A DNA stretch of 64,000 bases. It comes from Trichobilharzia regenti. Its lineage: Eukaryota > Platyhelminthes > Trematoda > Strigeidida > Schistosomatidae. Positions within the stretch are counted from its first letter, which is position 1. The number at the start of each line of letters is the position of its first letter. Positions 46,392-58,730 of this stretch are shown one piece after another. The notes under the pieces are model-generated. The model was not told the DNA's origin. It did not search any database and saw only the letters and a list, made by a program, of their open reading frames with translations. A program made the position numbers and the translations under genes. The stretch lies in contig CALYDD020000394.1 of NCBI GenBank assembly GCA_944472135.2, positions 1 through 64,000 of the forward strand. Reading direction: 5' to 3'.

Positions 46392-46500
46392 ATTTGAATA
46401 AGATTTAGTGATTAAAAATCAATTAGAAATGAGAAATTACATGCAATATGATTTGTAGTGTTTGAGGTATTTGGTAGCCCAAGATGTAAGCAGGCCATGA

Positions 46501-46640
46501 AGGTGACTGACTCTCACTGACCATGCACATGGTCGATATCAATGGTCGGCAGGCGAAATTTGGGATACCGATATCATACGCTGAAAATCCCATACCTGCA
46601 CAAAAAGTATGGTGTGAAATCAAGCTGTAATCAATATATA
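46501..46640 (+). mobile_element. SINE body (CR1-tailed type), probably split by the LINE
   Basis: ACCATGCACATGGTC and GGCGAAATTTGGGATACCGAT identify the SINE body. The tail has GCTGAAAATCCCATACCTG and GTGTGAAATCAAGCTG. A stretch present in the 14,545 copy (the CCCTCCCGACGCAC region) is deleted. The first half of the head is missing here; a matching head piece lies at 41,279-41,302. Confidence 0.7.
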
Positions 46641-47849
46641 TAACTCTATAAATCTTGAGTGTGAATAGATTAAGAAAGTTCCTTCAACTATTTCAGAACT
46701 GAAATCTAAATGTCTTCGTGATATTGTCCACAGGAAGCGAACAAGAATCTCACCAAAGTAAATTTATCGGTGGTTTTCTGTGTTACGCTGTCAAAACTAT
46801 TCTAAGTGGATGTAGAAGTTAACTTCATTGAGCTACTTGTTTCTTTTTTTCACTGTCCTGACTAATTCCTTTCCTAGATGATTTTAACTTTATACCAGAT
46901 GTTTTAACAAAATACATAATAGGAACAATCATGATACTAACTCAGTGTGAGTTGCCGACGTATTTACGACAAAAAATTGAGGAAATTTGACTGAATATCA
47001 TCTGATATCTAAATTCTTACTTGTAAGTAGCTATTTGAGGTCAAAGTTAATTCAGAAGAACATCTAACTATTTATTCATTTCTTCCGAAGCCACTCTCTT
47101 CTCTCCATTACATTTTCCTCCGTGGAATATTCAATGAAACACCGTTAACCGCAAAATATTTATCAAATTATTTTCATGATAAAGTATTGATGACATGATC
47201 TAAATGCAATCGTGATTTCTGAGTGGATTCAGGAAAGGAATCAGTAATACAAAAGGTGCTCAGGAGACTGCGAAACTTAGGCAACTTAGAACGATTATGA
47301 AACTTTAATCGCTCCTTAATTGCGACTGCTTACTTAAGCTGTGGTATATTCGCTTTTGGGTAGCTGCTACATTTAAACTTCGCCCAATTTCTCAATCTAA
47401 TGCACGCAATTCCCTAGCTTCATCCAGACACGTAAAACTGGCATATACTGAGTTCTAGACTCGGTATATATATATATATAAGCCAAAACAAAACAAATAT
47501 TTGAGAATATGAAAAACCACTTTGCAAAAATTGATTTGATTTTTTTCAAGTCTGACAAAAGAGTGCTATCAGATATAGAACCATTGAAAACCAGGCAGTA
47601 CTGGAGAGCTGTTTCGTCATAGTTTGTAGCTTATTAAAAGTACACACTTTGGTTGTAGTTTTGGATGTTAACAGAAACTTTATTTAGTGAGCTGCATATG
47701 CAACGGTTGAATTGAATGTAACCACGTGAATACCCATACCTTATATCAACTAGATAATTTATTATACGTTTCATAGGCGAAATTGTTTGTGAGATATGAT
47801 AGATGTAATGTTAAGCACGGCGGGATTTCACAAAGATTGTAACTATAAT
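46641..47849. other. Unassigned sequence, no supported gene
   Basis: No gene recognised. A short TA microsatellite is at 47,464-47,482. Confidence 0.4.
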
Positions 47850-48700
47850 TACTATTATTATTATATCATTTAATTCCTAGAGGAACATAGGGCTCCAGCT
47901 GCGCATCTCTATTGCCTTCGGTTTTCTGCCAACGTTTTCACCCCGCTCCAAGTCTGCCCACATGCTTTCATGTCCTCTTCACATGACCTCCTCCAAGTCG
48001 CCCTTGCACTGTCGACCAACTCGCCGCTTCCCTTTCGGGTTCCACTCAAGCAATGGCTTGTCCAGTGATGTCACTTGATGGTTTCTTCAGCGTATGGCCA
48101 ATCCATCTCCATTTCTTCCTGCCTATTTGTTTCACAATAGGTTCATGGTTGGTTCGTTCACTACCAGAGATCCCTATTGCTGATATTTTCTTATCGGCCA
48201 TCTGATCTTAAGTATTGAGCAAAGACAGCTGTTAATGAAGGTCTGAAGTTTGTTTGAGATGCTGTTTGTGACGCACCAAATCTCTGATCCATAAAGTAGC
48301 ACTGACTTCACATTGGATTTGAAAATCCGGATCTTATTTTTGATTCTGAGTGCTGTTGACCTCCACACAAACTTGAGAGTAATGAAAGCTTGTCTTGCTT
48401 TTCCGAATCTAGCTTTGATATCCTCATCAGTTCCGCCTGTAGTTGAAACGATGCTTCTCAGGTAGGTGCAGGAGGTTGTTTCTTTCAGGTTCCTCCCATT
48501 TATGCTGATTGTTGTCTGTTGTTGTTGCTGTTGTTGTTGTTGGCCAGGAATCTCCGTCACCTCTGTTTTCTCTACGTTCACCTGAAATCCTATCTTTGAT
48601 GCTTCTTCTGCCAGCTTGTTGCTTTTCACTTGCAAATCTTCCAGTTCCTATGAAATCAGACACATATTATCGGTGAAGTCCAGATTCTTCAAGTTTTATT
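47850..48700 (-). mobile_element. RTE-like LINE 3' fragment
   Basis: The minus strand encodes the RT C-terminal part. It has KLAEEASKIGFQVNVEKTEV, a poly-Gln run (about 48,520-48,545), TYLRSIVSTTGGTDEDIKA and KSVLLYGSEIWCVT (48,174-48,635). The catalytic FADD is degraded to FTDN near 48,675 and a stop follows, so it is inactive. The 3' end at 47,850 has the family terminus and an ATT-rich tail. Confidence 0.82.
48174..48635 (-). pseudogene. RTE-like reverse transcriptase C-terminal fragment
   Basis: This 153-residue open stretch covers the thumb and C-terminal region of an RTE-type RT (TYLRSIVSTTGG, VWRSTALRIKNKIRIF, NSCLCSILKIRWP). The catalytic palm lies upstream, beyond a stop. It aligns with fragments at 10,560-10,787 and 54,390-54,635. 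Confidence 0.8.
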
Positions 48701-48714
48701 TTGTGAATTTGTCA

Positions 48715-48930
48715 GTAGTTACAATATTACACGCCGATGAAGAAGATTAAGCCATTCAAGGTTCTTGTTGTTGGCACCTATTTGAAAGCGGACACACAGC
48801 AGACAAAGCGAAACCAATCGAGTTGATTCGTATCAATTGATTGAATCTTCATCTTCTAAGTGTATCTGAGATGGTCAGCATTCGAACTAACATGCCCAAA
48901 CTATGAATTTCGATTTCCATATGACTATTA
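48715..48930 (+). pseudogene. PLE family B GIY-YIG C-terminal scrap
   Basis: Plus-strand codons near 48,785-48,905 give a SGHTADKAKPIELIRIN-like stretch and VSIRTNMPKL. These correspond to SGHVVDKTKAFKVIHRI and IGIRTTKPKL of the PLE-B fragment at 34,573-35,070. A stop interrupts. It begins right where the RTE-like fragment ends, in opposite orientation. Confidence 0.68.
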
Positions 48931-51900
48931 TGACTGTCTTGTCCAGTTAGAAACTAGCCAATTAACTAAACCATCACAGCTCTGAAAATACATTTTATCC
49001 GTCTTTGGACATCTCTTCATTCAGACTTAGTTTATTTACTTGCCTGAAATCGAGGAAGAAGGAAATAATTCTCGTCAAGACACTCTTCATAACAAATTCT
49101 TTGAATTGTATAAACTGACAGCTTGTTTTCCTTTGTGTTTATGTGAAATGTTCCTCTGAATGGTTATTTGTGTGATTACGTCACTTATTACTTTTGTTGT
49201 TATCACAATTCATTCCATGTTTTCTTGTATTTTAAGAGAAGTTTTCTTAAACCAAATATTCAGTTTGCAAATAATTTGAAATTTAAACAGGTAGGAGTGA
49301 AATTTCTGCATAGTTGCACTTGGAAACTGATATTATCCAGATCAAACTACAGGGTGTGCGTGATTTCATATACAGTGATCAAGAGAAACAAAGAGGGTGT
49401 CCTTTGTTTAGGTCACAGATCACACACATAGGCGAATTAGTCTGAAAATTTTATATTTCATAACGGCGCTCAGGGATTAGACAATAATATTTATAGTAGC
49501 CATTCATGGGTCTTTATTCTATACGGTTCTATATCAAGTAATGCTTCTCATATTGAATTGCGACTATGTTTCTCCATGCGAATATGTATGCCGCTCAGGG
49601 CTTCAGTAACTTATCTCTATATCTTCCTCCTTAGTTAAGTCCTCTTTAACTGGTTCGATGACCGCCGATATATTTTCATCTCATTCTCACACCATCTCCT
49701 ACTTTGCTATCTCCGACTCACACATGACTTGTCGTTTCTCAAGCGATTTTCAATCGACAGTATGCAGAAAGTTTCGACAAGAGTGTCCAATCCACCTCTG
49801 TTATCTTGGAGATGTTTAATTGGCAATAGATATTCAATTAGCTCTCCTTAAGAGCTTTTTCGCTAATCCTTCCTTGTCATTGTGGAAAGAAGGCTGCTTC
49901 TGATGAAAATTTAAAAGGCTTTGATACTCCACTGTATGCGTCAAGCTCTTCGAACAGCTGAATCTATTCTAAGCAATTATCGGAATCAGAGGGTACATTA
50001 CTCGCCCCTATATGTAATAGATTTTTCAGATGTGAACATTTCCTAGTTACCAAAATAGACGCTCATCGAATCTCTAGCTTTCACTGATAAATTGCCTAAA
50101 CGCTGCAACGGTATCCCTAACAAAGCTGTCTACATGTCAGGGTTGGAGCTGATAATTACACAAAATATCTAGCTTACTCTTCCATTTGGTAAAGAGCATT
50201 AGCCTACCAGGCGATGGTAGTGAAGCTTTCTATATAGTTCCAGCTATTCTCAAGAACCAGATTCCACTTCACAAATTCTCATCAAAATTATGACAGGGAA
50301 TATTGGTTTGGTCTATGCTTATTTAGTTTCTGTTTTTTCTATCTAATATGTTCACGTGTATCTTTAAGAAACTATTCAGAATAAACATTTCTAATAAGGT
50401 TCCATGAATATATTCAAGTTCCTTCCATAATTGATCTCTTTACCCTGTTCTCAATGTATTTTACAATGTTTCTTTTTATATAATGGACGCATTTTTTAGG
50501 GAAATGAATGTGCAGTCCTGTGAATGTTTTTATGCTATACATGCTTCTCAAAAGTAACACATTTACCTACCTGGTTAGCCCGAGAATAACAAATTACGAA
50601 ATGTTATACTGCATCTTTCCAAAACGGAAAGAAATCCAAGGACGGAGGCTATTAAATTTCATCACTAATTCTCAATAGTTAAGATAGATGTAACATGAAT
50701 ATGATGACGATAAGCATCCAACTTGTATAAGAAATCTTTTATAAATTCATTTACTAAGATTGTGAGGAAGAAGTCTACCAGAATCTCACCTTGTTTAATC
50801 TTATTGTCAAGAATCCTTAATTTCAGAATAAGGTACACATCCATATTAATTTTGAACAGTGACTGCTTGAAAACTGTCAGGCGAACTCATATATCGATTT
50901 ACATTTCAGTGATTATCGTCTCATGTAATCCACCATCTAAACGATTTGCTAGTAGAGGCTACACAAATTGCTGGTCTCTTCTCAGAGTACATAATGGGGG
51001 TAGTGATGGCCTGGATCTAAATCCAGCGAAACTTCCTCCAGGTATTTAGATCACTTCGATAATCTGACCTGGAAATACTGCTGCTTGACTTGCTTTTTAT
51101 ATGACTACTGGTCTCATTCAATTAGTAGTATTAAGTGGCACGAACTGTTAGCTACTAATATTACACCCCTTTTGAAACTACCACATTCTCTCATTACTCT
51201 AGACTTTCTTTCCCTCCCAGTAAGCTTTTTATTCACTGGATAGAAGGGTCATTGACCTTCATGTGAATATTTGATAAAATCAATATTAAAATCATTTACT
51301 GTTATAAACAACAAACGAAAGAAAATAACTTCATGTTATCCTCCTCGGGTTTTTTTCCCTGCTTTGTTCAAGTTTACGAAGGGATAAAATGTGCGAACTA
51401 AATTATTTGTTCGGGGTATTTGTGGGTTCGTGCTGGTTCCATGCCTATTAATTTATTACGTCACATACTGGAAACGAACTGGTCCGTAGTAGCCTATTTG
51501 CCCATTGACTGCCTAAAATATGTGGCATGACTTATAACATATCACCTTAATAAAGCAAAAACGGTTTGTGTGACTGGGCGATTCAGAATAGATGACAATT
51601 CGTTTAGAGTTCTGTCATTTGAACATGTGTCAGAGACAGTCGGCTGATGAGTTCAACAAATATCCTATAGTCACTGAAATCAGGCCTAATGTAACTACTA
51701 TTGGAGACTTACTCAATCTGTTAACACCTTGAACAGTGCATAGTTTCTGCAGTGAACATCTGGTCAGATGGATTATTTGAAATATGTGGTCACTTCTGAA
51801 TCTTTTTGCTTGTAACTTAAATATTGGTATGGTATACTAAGAAAAAGTAAACACTTTTTGAACGTGCACAGTCGTTTTCAATGGACGCTTCAGGATGCTT

Positions 51901-53929
51901 CTTCAGGATGTGCAGTTATAAATCTATGAATTCTAGAATACAAATAATTGTAAAGAAAACGAAAATTATGCCAGAAATTGCATTCAGATACAAGTATGTG
52001 ATGCGATAATAGTCGGTAAAAAATAGTGTCAGTGAGTGTATGTGAAATTTACATTCATCCACTTGTGTTACGTGCTGTGCTACCCTATCACAAATCACTC
52101 AGTGATCTTCTACATATCCTAGTTAACACTAGTTTTAGAGCGACGTCAGCTCTGATAATATTTTTCACCCTTGGCTTAATTACTTTCATCAAGAGAACTT
52201 CAACCGAATTCGTTATGTCTCCATAAGGGTTTTATCAATACCTCTCTTGCTTAGAGATCTGCATTGATCTGGAATTCGAAGAGTGCCACTTTCAAATCTC
52301 TAGTTTCATGGGCACAGGTATTCAGAATACAACATGTCTTCTGTGTGATTGTTAGCACAAGCTAAAGTAGCTATTCCTGAACCTGCTTTCCAATAGTTTC
52401 TTATCGTGTACAATATTAATATTGCCATCATAGTTCATTTAATACTGAGTTATGCCTACATTCCTTCAATAAATCTATGGGTCAAGTACCAGCGCTGCAG
52501 ATTACTCAAAGACCACAACTGACTTTCACCTTCGATTCAGTATAATAGTAAGAACTGAGCGCAAGTTGCAAAAGCGAAATTGAAATCAGAACTTGGCTTT
52601 GGCCTGAAATGTTTTGGGGGGCCTTGAATCAGTCTTCTCAGAATGATAATGACTTTGTTGGGATCGGTAGGTAATTTAGTTAACTTTACTTCGTGCCGAC
52701 TATATTTTCTACATTTTCTTTTTTTTCAACCGAGCTTATTGCATTCTGTTTGATAAATATCACTATGGTGTCAGTTGATTAGAGCTAGCGAGTGAAAAGC
52801 TTCCGTTATGAGGAATTATCTTTGCTTATCAATCGATTTGGTTGCTTCTATGGAACTATTTACATGGAGGGTTCAATTAAATGGGTTACTAATCAGCTTT
52901 CTAAACTTCATCTAGTATGGCTGTCTAAGCAAGGGACGAACAAGATACATTCACAGCTTTGTTTTCATACAGAACCAGTAAAAATATTGGTGGTGCAACT
53001 CTTAAAGCTGCGTATACGAATACATGGTGTAAAGCTACTTTTTAGTGAATTCTTCAACACATGAAATAATCGACTGAGCACCTGAAGCCATTGACGCTTA
53101 AACATTGTATTGAACGAGACCATTCGAAAGAATTATTGAAAAACTTTATTTTAATGATATCACAGTTTCAAAATGGACATATAGTAAAAAAAACTGTCAC
53201 GTTTAAAAGAGAATTTCAAGATTTTACAACAGGAATAGTGAACAGCTAATACTGGGCAAGAATGTACAAAGTTTATACATCAAGCAAACCATGAAATGTC
53301 ACTGCAGTCACTCAGCAATTCACGGAAATGAATTATAAAGTGTAATTTTAGGCACAAATGATATCGATGATATCCACGATCTAAAAAAAACAGATTAGTT
53401 CGAAAGTACTCAAAAATGATTTAATTGACATTGTTTTCATATGATCAATACTTAAATGGGGGTTTAAATTGTGTATGCTATAGCAAACTCACTTTCACTT
53501 TTACACCACTTGTATTAAATTAAAAAGCTATCAACTCATTTTCTGACGTTCTCAGGTTTATGCTCAACTCATCTAGGATCATACTAATCCCGCTTCGATT
53601 AGCCGCTTTGTATGTGTTTCACATCTGCCATTCCCTTCTGTGTTTGAAGGTTTTCGTTAGTATTGTTTTTACTACCACGTTTCAACTAAAATATAATGAC
53701 TCATCACAGTGGTAATTGGCGGAATACAATATGAAATGGATTCGAATTACGCAAAACAATTGTATATCAGTATTTATGTGCCATTGAAAATGATAGCTAC
53801 TGTTATGTCATTCAAGGATTATTTTATCTGAAATCTTTGTCCAGGTGTTCCAGTACTGACTATTCTTGAGACCACTAAGTATCATGTATTTACTGCAAAG
53901 TTATTTATTGCTCATAAAGCAGTAATCTA
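48931..53929. other. Unassigned sequence, no supported gene
   Basis: About 5 kb in which I recognise neither repeats nor exons. ORFs at 49,168-49,431, 50,723-51,049 and 52,792-53,064 (plus) are short and domain-free. Confidence 0.4.
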
Positions 53930-54660
53930 TTATTATTATTATTCTATCCTTTAATTCCTGGAGGAACATAAGGCTTCAGGCACTCAAGTCTTCATAGCCT
54001 TCGGGTTTCTGCCAACTTTTTCACTCCGCTCAAAGTCTGCCTACATGCTTTCATCTCCTCTTCACATGAACTCCTCCGAGTCACCTTTGCACTGACGAAC
54101 AAATCGCCGCGTCCCTTTCGGGTTCCACTCAAGCAATGGCTTGTCCAGTGATGTCACTTGATGGTTTCCACAGAGTATGACCCATTCATCTCCATTTCTT
54201 CCTGCCTATTTGTTTCACAGTCGGTTCCTGATTGGTTCGCTCCCAGAGATCCCTGTTGCTGATCTTTTCTGGCCGCCTTCTGATCTTAAGTATTGAGTGA
54301 AGACAGCTGTTAATGAAGGTCTGAAGTTTGTTTGAGATGCTCTTTATGACTCGCCAAGTCTCTGATCCGTATAGTATGCGGCACTGACTTTACACTGGAG
54401 TTAAAATCCGGATCTTATTTTTGATAGTAAGTGCTGTTGACCTCCACACAGACTTGAGAGTAATGAAAGCTTGTCTTGCTTTTACGATTCTTGCTTTGAT
54501 ATCCTCGTCAGTTCCGCCTGTAGTTGAGACGATGCTTCCCAGGTAGGTGAAGGAGGCTGTTTCTCTCAGGTTCTCTCCACTTATGCTGATTGTTGTCTGT
54601 TGTTGTTGCTGTTGATCTAGCTTTGATATCCTCATCAGTTCCGCCTGCAGTTGAAACTAT
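53930..54660 (-). mobile_element. RTE-like LINE 3' fragment with a duplicated 5' edge
   Basis: This has the same 3' terminus as at 47,850, with an ATTATT tail. The minus strand encodes TYLGSIVSTTGGTDEDIKARI and KSVWRSTALTIKNKIRIL. At the 5' side the segment at about 54,612-54,656 repeats 54,490-54,535 (the DEDIKAR region), so the truncation point is rearranged. Confidence 0.8.
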
Positions 54661-56384
54661 GCTATTACTCTATTATACAGGCTGAATTCAGTGAATTGAA
54701 ATATACAGGGAAATAATTGGATATTCTCTGTGATTTTGTATTTAGTCGCTTACATTTTTTCAGTCTAGTGCTAAAGCCACTAACTGATCAGCTTCCTAAT
54801 GAATACTTCATAATGAATACCAAATAATGGAGAGTATCTGACAGACTGCGTCTCCATCACTGACCACAAGTCTTCTCCATTACTTCTAAGTTTCTTTCCT
54901 TACGCTTTTAGTTTTACGCGGTTACTGACTGACAAGTATGCACTTTTCTAATACACTCACACGTTCATTCTCATAGAGTTCTGTTAACATCCAATTAAAC
55001 GAAACCCACTGTCACTCAAATGTGTAAGTTGAAGTCATCAAGGATATCCACAGAATAAATATTCACTGGAAGTTAACTTTGAGAATTGCGAGTTCGCTTT
55101 ATATACTGTTGGCTCAGTCATGTCAGTAAGAACATACAGCTCAGAAAGGCAGCTAGTGTGTCACTGTCATATAGAAAGAACTTTCAGACCTCGTATACTA
55201 CGGGATACAAAATATAAGGAAAAATGGATAGAGTTTCAGAGATGCGGAAGTCGACCAATGTTTTCTGTTCAATTTCTCATGTAAATCATAAAATAATATT
55301 TAAAAATTCAACTATCAGACTGTTCCATAACACGACAAAATTTTGGGTAAACATTTCAGCTAACTTCAATATTTAATTAATGAACTTACTGTATCAAGGA
55401 GTATCGAGACATGTTATTTCTGAAAACGAGAAAATTATGGTCGAATACAACACAATTCCACAGGATGTCTCAAATAAAATCCTACTACCACTAGTACTTA
55501 GCAATGATGTTTGGAACACTTTATTAAAATACACAGTATGCTCACACAAGTCACTATTTACCTATTCCAAATGTTTACAATCAAAAAATTCTAACCGTAT
55601 TTCACTCTTAGCTGTTTCCTTTCTGACAGGTGAGGCAATACCTTATATCGACGAAACGATATATATATATATATTTATCAACGAGACTGCAAATATGCTT
55701 TATTTTCATCCATGGAATAGTTTGGGATTCAAATTTTGACTTGTATTTTTATTTAGGTTTTCCATCAGAAGGACTTGTAAGGGCGAATGTTGACTGACGA
55801 TGATCTGTAGACAAGTTTTTGATGTAATACTTGTTTAGATTGTGTAAATTCGATATAATCGTTCACTACGTAACTAGCCATATAATGATGCTGGGCTTTT
55901 GAATGTCTGGTTGATCTCTAATCCAAAGTGTTTCAGCAAAATTACATGTCTTGTGTGCCTTTGGGATGTCAAATATTCTGCTAAAAGTCTTAATGTTTTA
56001 ATTCAAAATTAATCAGTCCATAGTCAGTCAGATTCAGATCCACAAGGGAATGGCAATTTGAAGATTCTTATTCACCTTTTTTTCATGACGATATTTGTAG
56101 GGATGTTAGTAGGGACATTTTGGATGGTTTCAATAATTTATCATCCTTCTTTCAGTTATCATTACTGTAATGTACATCGTGTTTGAACTTGTCTATAATT
56201 GTATTTGCAGTTTGTCTGTTTGCTAATTCTGCACCGTAATAAAATTCAAACTCTTATTACTTCTGAGCCCATTTCATTCTGACAATAACTAGTGAACATT
56301 TCTGTTTTTTTCTTAATTGACTAATTTATTAATGAAAGTTTAACGAATACTTTGAAAAACTGCTGAAGATTCAAAGAAAGTTGA
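54661..56384. other. Unassigned sequence, no supported gene
   Basis: The longest ORF is 55,380-55,739 (119 residues, plus), with no recognisable domain; it reads through a TA microsatellite at 55,660. No gene called. Confidence 0.4.
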
Positions 56385-57600
56385 ATTATATTTCAATAGT
56401 TTACACACAATGATAACTGTTTTGTTATTGGTAATATTTTGAGCAAAATTACTACTGCCCGTGTTCACACCACTTATGGAATTGTTTTATTCACACATTT
56501 ATGATTTGTACTCATATATATTTAGTTCATCATTATTATAGGTATGCTGACTCAATAAAATTCACTATGGAAATAGAGAATGAAATTGGGGAACTGCTTA
56601 TGTTAGATTACAAAATACAAGGAACGACAGATGGTAGCATAAAAACGACGATATATAGAAAAACCACACACTCTGGAAGATTCCTTGACTATCATTGAGC
56701 TCATCCACTCGCGGTTAATCGAGGATTAATGCAAGGTCTTGCAGATAGAATACGTAGACTAACAACAACACCAGACGACCTGCGTGAAGAGATAAAGGTC
56801 CTATTCGAAATGTTACTTCACAAAACTACCGAAAAAAATTTTGAAAAGATAACATAAAAAAGGGAAAAAGGAGGGTAAGATCGGAGAATAACGAGATGGA
56901 AGAATGCAAAAAAAAACAGTCACAATACCATATAAAAATGGTACATCAGAGGCAATTCAAAGAAACCTCAAGAATATCGGCATTCGAACAACGTTTAAAC
57001 CGACGAATCTAATGAAGAATAAAATAAATTCACTGAAGGATCCCATCAAAATGATGGATAAAAACAATTTGATTTATAAAATGTCATGTGCTGACTGTCC
57101 GACTTAATATGTGGGGCAAACATCCAGATCACTTAAAATACGAGTGAACGAACATAAACGCCTAACCAAACGTCAACCAACAGGAGCACAAGCCTTCAAG
57201 AATCTTGAAAAAAATTCATCGATAGCTGCACATGCATGAGACAAAGACCACAATATCGATTGGGACAATGTGTGTATTCTGAAAACTAACATGACCAAAT
57301 GCAAAGAGAGACTTATAACAGAATCTGTATTCATTAAGGTCAAACTGGATACATGTAACAAGGGTGACTCAGTACAACTACCAACAACTTGGAATATAAT
57401 TCTGAATACAAGAAAAACATGAGTGAGCAAAAAATTGATGAGCTATATATATGAGTACAAATCATAAATGTGAGAATAAAACAATTCCAACAGTGGTGTG
57501 AACACGGGCAGTAGTAATTTTGCTCGAAATATTACCAATAACAAAACAGTTATCATTGTGTGTGAACTATTGAAATATAATTATACTTTATTTGATCTAA
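56385..57600 (+). pseudogene. PLE family C, best copy, with inverted terminal repeats
   Basis: About 56,385-56,520 is the reverse complement of about 57,450-57,600, so terminal repeats face each other as in PLE-A1. Between them plus-strand frames encode the RT tail (MEIENEIGELLMLDYKIQG, IYRKTTHSGRFLDYH; 56,501-56,698), a linker (TIPYKNGTSEAIQRNL, 56,904 on) and the GIY-YIG domain (YKMSCADC, then after a stop YVGQTSRSLKIRVNEHKRL). The C-terminal tail (DKDHNIDWDNVCIL, VKLDTCNKGDSVQLPTTW) runs to about 57,420. The RT core is missing; several stops make it nonfunctional. Confidence 0.83.
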
Positions 57601-58730
57601 TCCAAAATGCTCAAACTTTTTACTGATATTATTGTTGAAGATTCATTCCTTCATTTCGTATTTGCAGATTATAAACCAGAACTATTTCATAATTTCATTC
57701 CAGGTTGTTCATTGGATATTGCATATAGTAAGAGAGCATCATTTACCGTGTGGTGTGTATTCAGCTGACACATATGTTACTATAAACTATTACAGTGTGC
57801 AGATGTTCTGACTATATCGCGATGTCGTTGACAAATTGAAAGTTTCTAATTTAAATAACGCAATGACGCGATGAAACGGATTCATTACGTCGTTATCTTC
57901 TTAACTGCATAAAACTTTAATGACACTTTTACTACAACTCCAGTGTATTTCAGATTATTGTAGATAAATGAAGGAGGATAATTAGGAATTATCACAGTAT
58001 ATGCATGAATCCGATTCGACGAAACACAAAACACTGAGGTCTTTGTATACTGTAAATGGAACCGAATTTTTACTGTCTTATGTATCACTAGTGCTTTGTT
58101 TAAATTGATCCAATGGAATTCATGTAATAAACAGTGTGCATTTAAGTGAGTGAAAGGGATTTTTGTTGGTTATATCAATTCACGGTAGAAGAAAACCAAA
58201 ATTATTTCGGCGTGGAGCTTACCCTTTCCATTTGGAAGTTTAATGATTTCTATAATGGAAAGAATTTGTATGTAGATCGAGAACAAATTATGTTCATCCT
58301 TTAAAGAGGGATGTTTCAGGGATATAATTTGAAATATCTCATCTCCCTGTCAACTAAATGAGTATGAAAGTGAAAAAATAATTTGGTTGGACAACAAGTA
58401 TTAACTATTGTCATGAGTTTAGTCTTCCGTTTGCTGCAGACTGAATTCTGTCGGCTAGGTTTGTAATGCCGCCAGCATGCTAGCTGGTATTCCATTGGTC
58501 TGCACTTTAAATTGTTGTAAGATGGTTGATGGTAATGGGGAACGAAGCTTCGAATCCACGTTTAGAGCTGATTCAGATATGTGCATCTGCAATCTCTCAT
58601 CAGTGTTTTGATCAAAGTCCTACAGGTGATCTCTCCTAAACTCAAGCACCTCAGTGGTGACATCTTCAGTCAAACAACAGCGACATCAAGGATTCTTGAA
58701 AGTAGTCAGCCTGTATTATATTATTATATT
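57601..58730. other. Unassigned sequence, no supported gene
   Basis: No gene recognised. An ATT-rich microsatellite at 58,708-58,733 borders the palindrome. Confidence 0.4.

Larger units (their letters stand above)
41303..46500 (-). mobile_element. CR1-like LINE with nested PLE and solo LTR
   Basis: The 3' end at 41,303 has a TAATAATAATAAC tail (plus view) and the terminus GCTGAAAATTCCATACC on the minus strand. Coding runs right to left: an ORF2 start near 46,391, endonuclease split by a PLE at 44,152-46,153, then RT in several frames (a YADDLTVST box near 42,340-42,365) and a C-terminus at 41,487-41,906. The 5' boundary is uncertain (about 46,400-46,500). Removing the PLE leaves the reading frame continuous across the junction. 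Confidence 0.85.

Noticed and set aside
47463..47483. TA microsatellite as a promoter
   Set aside because: No associated gene or transcript start evidence; simple repeats of this sort occur several times in the window.
55380..55739. 119-residue ORF as a gene
   Set aside because: No domain, reads through a TA microsatellite, and AT-rich composition makes such ORFs likely by chance.
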